Positions 35,944 to 44,487 of a stretch of DNA of 64,000 nt are shown here, in pieces. A model generated the notes under the pieces. The model made no database searches. It had not been told where the DNA came from and saw nothing but the letters and a program-made list of their open reading frames with translations. The translations under genes and the position numbers were made by a program. The first letter of the stretch is position 1. Each line of letters starts with the position of its first letter. This DNA is from JACADW01 sp963747985 (GTDB lineage Bacteria; Acidobacteriota; UBA6911), in assembly GCA_963747985.1 (NCBI GenBank), contig CAVVHG010000009.1:62001-126000 (forward strand), read 5' to 3'.

Positions 35944-37221
35944 ATGAAGCCAGCAACCATCGGTATTCACGGCGGCTATCAAACCGATCCGACCACCAAG
36001 TCTGTCGCCGTCCCGATCTACCAGACCGTCGCCTATGAGTTTGACAGCGCCCAGCATGGAGCCGATCTCTTCAACCTGGCTGTTCCGGGCAATATCTACA
36101 CGCGCATCATGAATCCGACATCGGACGTCCTGGAGAAGCGCCTTGCCGAGTTGGAGGGGGGTATCGCCGGCCTCGCGCTCAGTTCGGGGAGCGCGGCCGT
36201 CAACTATTCCATCCTCACGATTGCCGAAGCCGGCAACAACATAGTCTCTGTGCCCACACTCTACGGCGGCACCTACACGCTGTTCGCCCACATGCTTCCC
36301 AAGCAGGGGATCGAGGTGCGTTTTGCCAAAGACGACAGCCTCCCCAGTCTGGAGGCTCTCCTCGATGAAAAAACCTCGGCGGTCTATTGCGAGACCATCG
36401 GCAATCCGGCCGGCAACATCGTTGATATCGAAGCCATTGCCGTCATGGCTCACAGGCACGGCGTCCCCGTCATTGTGGACAACACGGTTGCCACACCGAT
36501 CCTTATCCGCCCGATCGACTATGGAGTGGATATCGTGGTCCACTCCCTCACAAAGTACATCGGTGGCCACGGCACCTCGCTCGGGGGGATAATCATCGAT
36601 TCCGGAAAATTCCCCTGGGCCGATCACGCGGATCGCTTCCCGATGCTCAACCAGCCGGAACCTGCCTATCACGGCGTGGTATACACGGAAGCGCTGGGAC
36701 CGGCCGCCTACATCGGCCGCGCCCGCACGGTGCCGCTGCGCAATACTGGATCCGCGCTGAGTCCTTTCAACGCCTTCCTGATTCTCCAGGGGGTCGAGAC
36801 TCTGGCGCTGCGCATGGAACGGCACACAGAAAACGCCCTCGCGGTGGCTCGCTACCTCAGTGAGCATCCGCGTGTCGCGTGGGTCAGCTATGCGGGCTTG
36901 AGGAATTCACCCTACTACCAGCTGGCGCAGAAGTATACGAAGGGAAGGCCCTCGGCGCTGCTGACCTTCGGAATCAAGGGCGGTTTCGAGGCGGGGGTGA
37001 AATTCTACGACGCACTCAAGCTGTTCAAGCGCCTGGTCAACATCGGCGATGCCAAATCCCTGGCAGCCCATCCTGCTTCGACGACGCACCGCCAGCTTTC
37101 CGACGCGGAACTGGCATCGGCCGGAGTCACCCCGGACACGATCCGGCTTTGCGTCGGCATCGAGCACATAGACGACATTCGAGCCGATCTCGAGCAGGCA
37201 TTGTCTGCAGCGGCTGTGTGA
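35944..37221 (+). CDS. metY: O-acetylhomoserine sulfhydrylase/aminocarboxypropyltransferase, PLP enzyme
   Basis: 425 residues, a little above cystathionine gamma-synthase length and typical of MetY. The PLP lysine is in 'HSLTKYIGGHGTS'. 'YTRIMNPTSDVLEKRLAELE' and 'SSGSAAVNYSIL' are cofactor-phosphate segments. 'NIGDAKSLAAHPASTTHRQL' is the C-terminal signature of this subgroup. It replaces the acyl group of activated homoserine by sulfide to give homocysteine. GGAGAAGATGAGAA precedes the ATG. Pairs with the upstream metA; whether the substrate is the acetyl or succinyl ester depends on that enzyme. Confidence 0.93.
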   Translation: MKPATIGIHGGYQTDPTTKSVAVPIYQTVAYEFDSAQHGADLFNLAVPGNIYTRIMNPTSDVLEKRLAELEGGIAGLALSSGSAAVNYSILTIAEAGNNIVSVPTLYGGTYTLFAHMLPKQGIEVRFAKDDSLPSLEALLDEKTSAVYCETIGNPAGNIVDIEAIAVMAHRHGVPVIVDNTVATPILIRPIDYGVDIVVHSLTKYIGGHGTSLGGIIIDSGKFPWADHADRFPMLNQPEPAYHGVVYTEALGPAAYIGRARTVPLRNTGSALSPFNAFLILQGVETLALRMERHTENALAVARYLSEHPRVAWVSYAGLRNSPYYQLAQKYTKGRPSALLTFGIKGGFEAGVKFYDALKLFKRLVNIGDAKSLAAHPASTTHRQLSDAELASAGVTPDTIRLCVGIEHIDDIRADLEQALSAAAV

Positions 37222-37232
37222 AGAGAGCGAAA

Positions 37233-37257
37233 GCCGCCGGACTCGCTTGCCGGCGGC
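37233..37257. terminator. Hairpin after metY
   Basis: GCCGCCGG-actcgcttg-CCGGCGGC, a perfect 8-bp GC stem twelve bases past the metY stop and between convergent genes. A strong T-run is missing, so it may be bidirectional or Rho-assisted. Confidence 0.45.
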
Positions 37258-37349
37258 TGCAGGCGCGACGGTCATTCTGTTGGTTGCTCCTTTCGTTTCG
37301 ATCCTCCGGTGGGCCTTGCCGGGAGGGAAGGGGGGATCCGGACGCAAGT

Positions 37350-37949
37350 TTACGCTTTCCGGGCGGCAGCGAGCCGGGCGGCTTCGTCGGCGATCTCGCT
37401 CGCCAGCAGAACCTGAAAGAGCGATCCGATGAGGAGGAACGTGCTGGCGTCGCCCTGATGTGCGGAACAGACGGGCGCAAACAGGAGGTCGAGCAGACGG
37501 CGGCGCTCCGCCGCGTTGAGTTCAGGCTTCTTCCGCTGAGCCCAGTGCCACATTTCCTCATACAGGAACCAGGCTGAGCCTGCGCATACCGAAGCCAGCC
37601 CCGCCTTCCACGCCTTTACGTGCTGGCGTGTCGCCACAGCCATCAACCCCTCGCTCAGGATGCCGCTCATGATGGAGAGAGCCAGCTCACGGGCACCCTG
37701 GGGTTCGAGAAAACGCTCCACCACGATTCCGCTGATGCTTGCGATGTCCAGGCCCGATGCGAGCTCACTGTATTGGCGCGACTCCGTGCTGGTGCGCACC
37801 TGCTCGAGGAAGCTCTGGTATTCTCCGAGGATGGACCACACCCGGCCTCCCGGCGGCACGCCGGATTCGAGGAGCTCCGCCCGCAGCTGCCAGAGATTCT
37901 CTGTTGTGGGATAGCTGAGGGTTCTGCCCAGTGCTTCGACCAGCGGCAT
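37350..37949 (-). CDS. Hypothetical helical protein
   Basis: 199 residues, predicted all-helical. 'MPLVEALGRTLSYPTTENLW' opens and 'SIMSGILSEGLMAVATRQHV' plus 'LASVCAGSAWFLYEEMWHWA' are amphipathic or hydrophobic helices, but none is a clear transmembrane segment. AAGGAG is nine bases before the ATG. The C-terminus is alanine/arginine-rich. No family recognised. Diverges from the nagB-like gene across 161 bp. Confidence 0.6.
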   Translation of the reverse strand: MPLVEALGRTLSYPTTENLWQLRAELLESGVPPGGRVWSILGEYQSFLEQVRTSTESRQYSELASGLDIASISGIVVERFLEPQGARELALSIMSGILSEGLMAVATRQHVKAWKAGLASVCAGSAWFLYEEMWHWAQRKKPELNAAERRRLLDLLFAPVCSAHQGDASTFLLIGSLFQVLLASEIADEAARLAAARKA

Positions 37950-38016
37950 GAGGATCCACTCCTTCCCGACCGAGAACGATTGTAGCCGCAAACACGCCGC
38001 GAGGCACTCGAAAGAA

Positions 38017-38033
38017 TCTGACCGTCAGTCAGA
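38017..38033. promoter_or_regulatory. Palindrome in divergent intergenic region
   Basis: TCTGAC-cgtca-GTCAGA, a perfect 6-bp inverted repeat midway between two divergent genes. Position and size suit a dimeric repressor operator, but no regulator gene is adjacent. Confidence 0.25.
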
Positions 38034-38110
38034 CAACCAAAGGGTGCGAAAGGAGTTTGCTGCGTGCAGATGCCGGGGATAGGATACGTTAATCTCAGAG
38101 ACGGGGGGCG

Positions 38111-38932
38111 ATGCGTATGTTGTCCGAAGCGCGGTACGGCAACATTCAGCTATGTATCGTGAGGGACAAGGAGGCGGCGACCGAGCACTTTGCCAGGACG
38201 ATGGTACAGTCAGTCCAGGAGAACAATCAGCTGAATCTGCCGACGCGGCTGATCATGCCGGTCGGTCCCACTGGGCAATACCGGCGGTTCGTCGAGAAAT
38301 GTGGTGAATTGCGGCTTGATTTGTCACGCCTGCACGTGTTCAACATGGACGAGTATGTTGGTGATGACGGCTGCAATCTTCCCGAGAGTCACCCGCTGAG
38401 TTTCATCCGGTTCCTCCGGCGGAACTTCTATTTGCGAATGGCGCCTGAGTGCCGCTTGAACATTCAGCAGATGCATATACCCGATGCCCGGGACACCGCC
38501 GCCTATTCCCGTGCCATCGAGGATGTGGGTGGAATTGATATCTGCTTCGGTGGCATCGGCATCAACGGTCACATCGCCTTCAATGAGGCCCTGGATTATT
38601 GGGAGCTAATGAGCAACGAGGCGTTCAGACAGCTACCGACGCGGGTGATCCGGCTCGCGGCGACGACCAAGGTGATCAATGCCGTGTTCGGCACCGGCGG
38701 CAACCTGCAGGCGGTACCGAGCTTTGCCGTCACCATAGGCATGAGGGACATTCTGAACAGCCGGAAGATCATTTTCTACTTGGATTGGTTCTGGCAGAAG
38801 CAGGTGCTGCGGAATGTATTGTCCGGTCCCATCACCCCGATGTTTCCCGCCAGCTTCCTGCGCGAGCATCCGGATGTCACACTCGTCGTGACTGAATCCG
38901 TCGCGGAAGATCCCAACATGGAACCGGAATGA
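38111..38932 (+). CDS. Glucosamine-6-phosphate deaminase-like protein (NagB superfamily)
   Basis: 273 residues. 'LHVFNMDEYVGDDGCNLPES' carries the catalytic acidic residues. 'FGGIGINGHIAFNEALDYWE' carries the catalytic His of NagB. The phosphate loop is altered, 'MPVGPTGQYRRF', instead of the usual 'GLSTGNTP'-like loop. It probably deaminates or isomerises an amino-sugar phosphate, but the substrate may differ from that of the second paralogue at 50306. A second ATG two codons later is possible. Confidence 0.8.
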   Translation: MRMLSEARYGNIQLCIVRDKEAATEHFARTMVQSVQENNQLNLPTRLIMPVGPTGQYRRFVEKCGELRLDLSRLHVFNMDEYVGDDGCNLPESHPLSFIRFLRRNFYLRMAPECRLNIQQMHIPDARDTAAYSRAIEDVGGIDICFGGIGINGHIAFNEALDYWELMSNEAFRQLPTRVIRLAATTKVINAVFGTGGNLQAVPSFAVTIGMRDILNSRKIIFYLDWFWQKQVLRNVLSGPITPMFPASFLREHPDVTLVVTESVAEDPNMEPE

Positions 38933-38972
38933 AGACGAGGAACCACCGCTGTGATATGTTGGTCACGAAACC

Positions 38973-40076
38973 ATGAACTTGGATGAACTGAGGACTGAAC
39001 TCGAGGAGGTAGACCGCCAGCTGCTCGGCTGCGTCGCGCGGCGCCAGTCGCTCGCCGCCGAAATCGGGCGGGCCAAACAGAAGAGCGGCGTGCCGACCCG
39101 TGACTACGGTCAGGAGCGGGAGGTGATGCAGCGCGCCCTGGCAATTGCCGGGGAGCTCGGCGTGTCGAGGCAGTTGGCGGAGGCGTTGACGCTCCTGCTG
39201 ATCCAGTCCTCCCTCACTGTTCAGGAGCAGGACCGCGTTGCCTCAGGAGGGGAAGGATCCGGCAGGCGGGTGCTGATCATCGGCGGCAACGGGAAGATGG
39301 GGCGCTGGTTCGTGCGGTTCCTCAGCTCGCAGGGATACGGGGTGGAGGTTGCAGATCCGGCCGGCAGCGTCTCTGGCTGCCGCTGTTACAGCGAGTGGCA
39401 GGAGGCGGAGCTCGACCACCACATCATCATCGTCGCGGCCCCGCTCCGCGCCTCGGCCGAAATTCTTTCCGGCCTCGCGCACAGACCGCCGGCAGGGCTT
39501 GTGTTCGATATCGGCTCGCTCAAAAGCCCGCTGCGCGCACCCCTGCTCGCACTGGCAAAATCGGGGGCGAGGGTCACCTCGATCCACCCCATGTTCGGGC
39601 CCGACACGGAACTTCTTTCCGGGCGCCACGTCGTGTTCGTGGACGTCGGAAACCGGCAGGCAACCGCGGACGCAAAGAGCCTTTTCGCGTCCACGATGGC
39701 GATCCAGGTCGACATGGACCTTGAAAGCCACGATCGTATAATCGCGTATATCCTCGGACTGGCACATTCCCTGAACATTGCCTTCTTTACGGCACTGGCC
39801 GAAAGCGGCGAGTCGGCGCCCAGGCTGGCGGAGGTCTCGAGCACTACCTTCAATGCCCAACTGGAGGTAGCCAGCCGCGTGGCCGCTGAGAATCCCCACC
39901 TCTATTTCGAAATCCAGTCTCTGAACGACTACGGGACCGAATCGCTCACCGCGCTTCTGCTGGCGATCGAACGCCTGCGCTCGGTCGTGCGGGCTGCCGA
40001 CGAGGCTTCGTTCGTGCGTCTCATGGAGCAGGGTCACAGGTATCTTGCCGCCCGGTTCCAGGACAATCACGGGTAG
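38973..40076 (+). CDS. tyrA: Bifunctional chorismate mutase/prephenate dehydrogenase
   Basis: 367 residues, close to E. coli TyrA. Residues 1-88 are an AroQ chorismate mutase with the full active site, Arg7, Arg24, Lys35, Asp44, Glu48 and Gln84, each four positions below the E. coli numbers. The dehydrogenase domain starts with 'VLIIGGNGKMGRWFVRFLSS', and the catalytic His is in 'VTSIHPMFGPDTELLSG'. It makes 4-hydroxyphenylpyruvate for tyrosine. No C-terminal ACT domain is attached; feedback by tyrosine is through the core in this class. Gap of 40 bp to the upstream gene. Confidence 0.95.
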   Translation: MNLDELRTELEEVDRQLLGCVARRQSLAAEIGRAKQKSGVPTRDYGQEREVMQRALAIAGELGVSRQLAEALTLLLIQSSLTVQEQDRVASGGEGSGRRVLIIGGNGKMGRWFVRFLSSQGYGVEVADPAGSVSGCRCYSEWQEAELDHHIIIVAAPLRASAEILSGLAHRPPAGLVFDIGSLKSPLRAPLLALAKSGARVTSIHPMFGPDTELLSGRHVVFVDVGNRQATADAKSLFASTMAIQVDMDLESHDRIIAYILGLAHSLNIAFFTALAESGESAPRLAEVSSTTFNAQLEVASRVAAENPHLYFEIQSLNDYGTESLTALLLAIERLRSVVRAADEASFVRLMEQGHRYLAARFQDNHG

Positions 40077-40173
40077 TAGCAGGTGTTGCAGCGCAGGCGA
40101 ACGTGTCCGCCCGAACCGGGAGTCCTTTTCCGGATTTTTTCGACGGCTGTCCCCTGCTACACTTGAAAGGCGT

Positions 40174-40698
40174 ATGGATGCGTATGCGGCAGTTCGAATT
40201 GTCGTCGGGGTCGTGCTTCTCATTCTGGGACGCAGGCTTTTCTGGGTCTTTGTAGGGGCTGCCGGTTTTATCGCCGGGCTGCGTCTTGCCGAAAGCCTGT
40301 TTGCCGGAGCGCACTCCTTGACCATACTGGCCGTCGGTCTGATCGCTGCGATTATCGGTGCGGTGCTGGCGATATTCCTGCAGAAGGTCATGGTGGCCGT
40401 CGCGGGATTCCTGATCGGTGGTTATCTCATACTCGAATTGCTGCAGGCCGCGAATGTCGTCGTGCCACAACCCTGGGATCTGATGGCATACCTGGTGGGC
40501 GGCATCATCGGCGCGGTCTTTGTGATCAGCCTGTTCGATTGGGCGTTGATCACTCTCTCTTCTCTTGCCGGGGCCGTGCTGTTGACACAGAGCCTGCATC
40601 TCACGGGTCCGAGCGCCGGAGTTTTCGCCCTGGTACTTCTGATTCTTGGAATCGTCGTCCAGGCCGGCCTCATGCGCAGGCGCCGCTCTGCAGCCTGA
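40174..40698 (+). CDS. Multi-pass membrane protein (DUF4203-like)
   Basis: 174 residues with six or seven hydrophobic segments, e.g. 'IVVGVVLLILGRRLFWVFVG', 'SLTILAVGLIAAIIGAVLAI', 'LMAYLVGGIIGAVFVISLFD'. The pattern of glycine-rich short helices fits DUF4203-type proteins. The ATG at 40174 is preferred because the frame upstream is basic and lacks hydrophobic character. AAAGG just upstream. Function unknown. Confidence 0.7.
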   Translation: MDAYAAVRIVVGVVLLILGRRLFWVFVGAAGFIAGLRLAESLFAGAHSLTILAVGLIAAIIGAVLAIFLQKVMVAVAGFLIGGYLILELLQAANVVVPQPWDLMAYLVGGIIGAVFVISLFDWALITLSSLAGAVLLTQSLHLTGPSAGVFALVLLILGIVVQAGLMRRRRSAA

Positions 40699-40898
40699 AT
40701 CCTTCTCGTTGCGCCCTGAATTCCCGCCGAGTTGCAGCCAGGGACGGACAAGAGCTGAAGGCCCGCGCCATCGCGGTTTTCAAGACAGAGCCGGAGGCAC
40801 GGGAGGAGTTCCGGGCGGTGCCCTTGCGATGAGATGAAACAAATCGCTCTGTCTGACATCAACTCCCATGTTCAGGTCGGACAAACAGGGGGAAGCGT

Positions 40899-41690
40899 AT
40901 GGTTGTGCGGCCGTGGAGATTTCTCCTGAGGGTCGTTCTCGTCATGGTTGCAGTGATCCCGCCGCTCGCGGCTTCTGCGGATCGCGCAGGGTCGGTTGGG
41001 TTTGTGGCCGGGATGTACCGCGACAGCAAGGGTGACACCATGCCGTACAGGCTCTATTCCCCGGTCGTACTGAATCCCGCGTTCAAATACCCTCTCGTGC
41101 TCTTTCTCCACGGGTTCGAAGGGCTTGGTAGGGACAACGAAAAGCAGATCTCCGGGATGGACTTTGCCGGCACTCATGCATGGGTGATGCCCCACAACCA
41201 GGCGGCCTATCCCTGCTTCGTACTCGCTCCCCAGTGCCCGGTAGGCGGGCTTTGGGCGAATCCCCTGACCAGGAAGCCGACCGGGCACCTGCGTCGCGCA
41301 ATTGCGCTTGTCGAAAAACTGAGCGTCGACCTCCCGATCGATCGGGACAGGATATATGTGACCGGTCAGTCCCTGGGCGGCTACGGAACCTGGGCAGCGA
41401 TCAGTTACTTTCCGGATTTTTTCGCTGCTGCCGTGCCTGTCTGCGGCGGTGGCAGAACCGCCAGAGCGCGGTTTCTTGTCGGCACGCCGGTCTGGGCCTT
41501 CCACGGTTCACTGGATCCGATCGTCTGGCCCCGGGAGTCCAGGAGGATGATCGCCGCGCTCCGCAAGGCCGGAGGCAGCCCAAGATACACTGAGTTCAAG
41601 TTTGTCAGCCACAACGCCTGGACGGCGGCCTACTCGCATCCCGAGCTTGTCCCGTGGCTCTTCAGCCAGGCGCGCACGCCCAGGCCGTGA
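40899..41690 (+). CDS. Secreted alpha/beta-hydrolase (feruloyl esterase/PHB-depolymerase-like)
   Basis: 263 residues. Signal peptide ending near 'PPLAASA'. 'YPLVLFLHGFEGLG' forms the oxyanion region, 'VTGQSLGGYGTW' holds the catalytic Ser, 'VWAFHGSLDPIV' the Asp, and 'FVSHNAW' the His. Members of this group are often annotated as phospholipase/carboxylesterase; on glycan loci they deacetylate or cleave esters on polysaccharides. The specific ester is unknown. Confidence 0.82.
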   Translation: MVVRPWRFLLRVVLVMVAVIPPLAASADRAGSVGFVAGMYRDSKGDTMPYRLYSPVVLNPAFKYPLVLFLHGFEGLGRDNEKQISGMDFAGTHAWVMPHNQAAYPCFVLAPQCPVGGLWANPLTRKPTGHLRRAIALVEKLSVDLPIDRDRIYVTGQSLGGYGTWAAISYFPDFFAAAVPVCGGGRTARARFLVGTPVWAFHGSLDPIVWPRESRRMIAALRKAGGSPRYTEFKFVSHNAWTAAYSHPELVPWLFSQARTPRP

Positions 41691-41862
41691 GGTGCGTGCG
41701 AGGGACGGCAGACACTCAACTGCGTCTGTTCTCCCTGCTCTGGACACAAGGCGCTCCGGTGGAATAAGCTGCCCTTTCGGAATCCGGCTCCTTTGTGAAG
41801 AGCTCCGGGCACCTGTCGACCGGTCGCGGCGACAACACGGCGGAGTCAGAAGGAATCTTTCC

Positions 41863-43590
41863 ATGAAGACATTTTCTTTCAAGGTCGATCCGCTCACCGG
41901 CGAAGAATACTACGAGGTTTACATCCGCGGCCGCCAGCTGCTGAACGACCCGCTGCTGTCGAAGCTGTCGGGCTTCAGCCAGGAGGAGCGCCTGGCGCTG
42001 GGGCTCGACGGTTTCGTGCGCCCGTCGGTCTCCACGATCGAAGCCCAGGCCGAGCGTTGCATGGAGTCGTACCACCGCAAGCAGGACGACCTGGAGCGCT
42101 ACATCTACCTGCAGAGTCTCCTCGACCGTTGCGAGGTCCTCTTCTACCACGTGCTCTGTAACCACCTGGCCGAGATGGTGCCGATCGTCTACACGCCGAC
42201 GGTGGGCCACGCCTGTATGCAGCTCTCACACATCATGCGGCGTTACCGCGGCCTGTACCTGACGCCGGACAACATCGGCAATATCGACCAGATTTTCAGG
42301 AGCGTGTCGCGGCCGTTGGTGAAACTCATCGTTGTCACCGACGGCGAGCGCATCCTCGGGCTGGGCGATCTGGGCTCGGACGGCATGGGCATCCCGGTCG
42401 GAAAGATGAACCTCTACGTTGCCGCCGGCGGCCTGCACCCGGCCTGCTGCCTGCCCATCTGTCTCGACGTTGGTACCAACAACGCACGCCTGCTCGAGGA
42501 CCCGCTTTACCTTGGCTATCGCAAGCCCCGTCTCGAGGGCCAGCACTATTTCGATTTTATCGAACGCTTTGTCCTCGGGGTGAAGCGTTGCTATCCCGAG
42601 GCCCTGCTGCAGTGGGAAGACTTTGCCAAACACAAGGCCTTCATCCTCCTCGAGCGCTACCGCGAGCGCATCCTTTCTTTTAACGACGATATCCAGGGAA
42701 CCGGCGCCACCACCCTTTCGGCGCTGATGACCGCGATGCAGATCAAAAGAGAGCGCTTTCGCGACCAGTGCTTCGTGATCGTCGGTATGGGGCAGGCGGG
42801 CTCCGGTATCGCAGCCAACATCCGCAACGCGCTGCGCGAAGAAGGCGCGCCCGATGGCGAGTTGAGCTGCCGTATCTTCGCCGTCGAACAGTCCGGCCTT
42901 CTTCTCGAGGACGCCCCCGGGCTCGAAGGGCCGCAGAAGGCGTTCGCGCAACCGCGTGCCGCGATTGCCGGCTGGAAGCTCGCCGATCCGGGCCGGATCG
43001 GACTCCTCGATGTCGTGACCAACGCCCGGGCCACGGTGATCATCGGTGTCAGTGCCCGACAGGGGCTTTTCGACGATCCTGTCCTGAAAGCGGTTGCCGC
43101 CAACTGCGAGCGGCCGATAGTTTTTGCGCTTTCGAACCCGACCTCGAAGTCGGAGTGCACGCTCGAATCGGCAGTCAGGGCGACGGACGGCCGGGCTCTC
43201 TTTGCTGCCGGCAGCCCCTTCGCTCCGGTTGACTGGCACGGTCACAAGAGGGCCGCCTCCCAGTGCAACAACATGTTCATCTTCCCGGGCATCGGCCTTG
43301 GGGCGCTGGTTGCCAGCTCACCGCGGGTCACCGACGGCATGTTCCTGGCGGGTTCCAAGGCGCTCTCCGGCATGGTCACGGCATCTCAGCGCGAACGCGG
43401 CATGCTGCTGCCGGAAATCACCAACGTACGCGAGGCTTCGGCAAGGGTGGCGATCGCAGTGGCTATGTGCGCGCGCGAAGCCGGCCACGGTCGGTTGTTG
43501 TCAGACGAGCAGATCGAGGGACTCGTACGCAAGGCACAGTGGCAGCCGCACTTCACCCCCTATCGTGCGGGCACCCCATCAGCGGTTTGA
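41863..43590 (+). CDS. maeA: NAD-dependent malic enzyme
   Basis: 575 residues, the size of E. coli MaeA. 'VYTPTVGHACMQLSHIMRR' is the opening block with the catalytic Tyr. 'FNDDIQGTGATTLS' binds the metal. 'VGMGQAGSGIA' binds NAD. 'FALSNPTSKSECT' closes the site. It converts malate to pyruvate, CO2 and NADH. The longer open frame upstream has no similarity, and the ATG at 41863 has AAGGA eight bases before it, so that start is firm. Confidence 0.96.
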   Translation: MKTFSFKVDPLTGEEYYEVYIRGRQLLNDPLLSKLSGFSQEERLALGLDGFVRPSVSTIEAQAERCMESYHRKQDDLERYIYLQSLLDRCEVLFYHVLCNHLAEMVPIVYTPTVGHACMQLSHIMRRYRGLYLTPDNIGNIDQIFRSVSRPLVKLIVVTDGERILGLGDLGSDGMGIPVGKMNLYVAAGGLHPACCLPICLDVGTNNARLLEDPLYLGYRKPRLEGQHYFDFIERFVLGVKRCYPEALLQWEDFAKHKAFILLERYRERILSFNDDIQGTGATTLSALMTAMQIKRERFRDQCFVIVGMGQAGSGIAANIRNALREEGAPDGELSCRIFAVEQSGLLLEDAPGLEGPQKAFAQPRAAIAGWKLADPGRIGLLDVVTNARATVIIGVSARQGLFDDPVLKAVAANCERPIVFALSNPTSKSECTLESAVRATDGRALFAAGSPFAPVDWHGHKRAASQCNNMFIFPGIGLGALVASSPRVTDGMFLAGSKALSGMVTASQRERGMLLPEITNVREASARVAIAVAMCAREAGHGRLLSDEQIEGLVRKAQWQPHFTPYRAGTPSAV

Positions 43591-43751
43591 CCTTCGGGAA
43601 GCCTGGCATCCGCACCAGGGACGACCGCGGCACGAGGTTGTCTCGCACCCTGTTTGGCCAATCGACGGCACAGGGACGCACGTGCCTGAGATTCGAGGCG
43701 CAGGCAGACCCTTTGAACGAGGCTCTCGTCTTCAATCAGACACAGGCCGCT

Positions 43752-44252
43752 TCACTCTGCCTGTGCCTGCCCCGGAGGCCTGGTGCTGCTCTCGAAACTT
43801 TGAAGCGCCAGGTAGCTCGGTCCGAACCGCTTGATGTTGTCCAGCTGCTTGTCGAACAGGTCGAAGTGATTCTCTTCGTCGACGACCAGCGATTCAAAAA
43901 GCTGCTTTGAAACCGCATCGGCATTGGCGCTGCTCTCAAGGGCGGACCTGTTGTAGTCGCGGACCGAGCTATTCTCCATCTTCGCAGCCATGGCGAGTAT
44001 TTCGGCAGGCTCGATGATCAACTGCACCGGTCCCGCCGTCACCATCTTCACGTCTCCCTTGAGAAACAGGATGCGTTCGGCAAGCCGCTCCACGTGACCC
44101 ATCTCCATGATAGCGATGCGTCTCAGCAGCGCGGCCAGGGGAGCGAAGCCCTGATCAGCTAGGTGAAAATGCCAGTACATGTACTGGTGCACGGCTTGCA
44201 GTTCGTCAGCTACGGCTTTATTCAGAAGATCGATGCTTTTTTGAGGTTCCAT
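43752..44252 (-). CDS. bfr: Bacterioferritin
   Basis: 166 residues of four-helix-bundle type. Ferroxidase ligands are seen in 'ADELQAVHQYMYW', 'EMGHVERLAERILFLKG' and 'VVDEENHFDLFDKQL'. The Met in 'AIMEMGHVE' falls where the heme-ligating Met of bacterioferritin lies, which supports Bfr over Dps or ferritin. GGAG lies seven bases before the ATG; the longer frame is excluded. Stores iron as ferric mineral and limits oxidative damage. The gene converges on maeA. Confidence 0.92.
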   Translation of the reverse strand: MEPQKSIDLLNKAVADELQAVHQYMYWHFHLADQGFAPLAALLRRIAIMEMGHVERLAERILFLKGDVKMVTAGPVQLIIEPAEILAMAAKMENSSVRDYNRSALESSANADAVSKQLFESLVVDEENHFDLFDKQLDNIKRFGPSYLALQSFESSTRPPGQAQAE

Positions 44253-44487
44253 GTAACACTCCGGCTTTCCAGTTGATCCCCAGGGGGGCACCATCCGGCA
44301 CCCCAGCCCCTGGGTTATGGCGTTTCCAGAATTACACAAGGGTCTGTTTCTGTATACCACATGATCGCAACTAAGAGGTCTATCCGTCGAGCAGAGCAAT
44401 CTGGCCAGGCAGGAGGCCGAGAAATATGTCCGGAGACACATGCGCCCGTTTGACCGGATGGGCGTGGCGGTTCTCCGGCGAAGCCTG

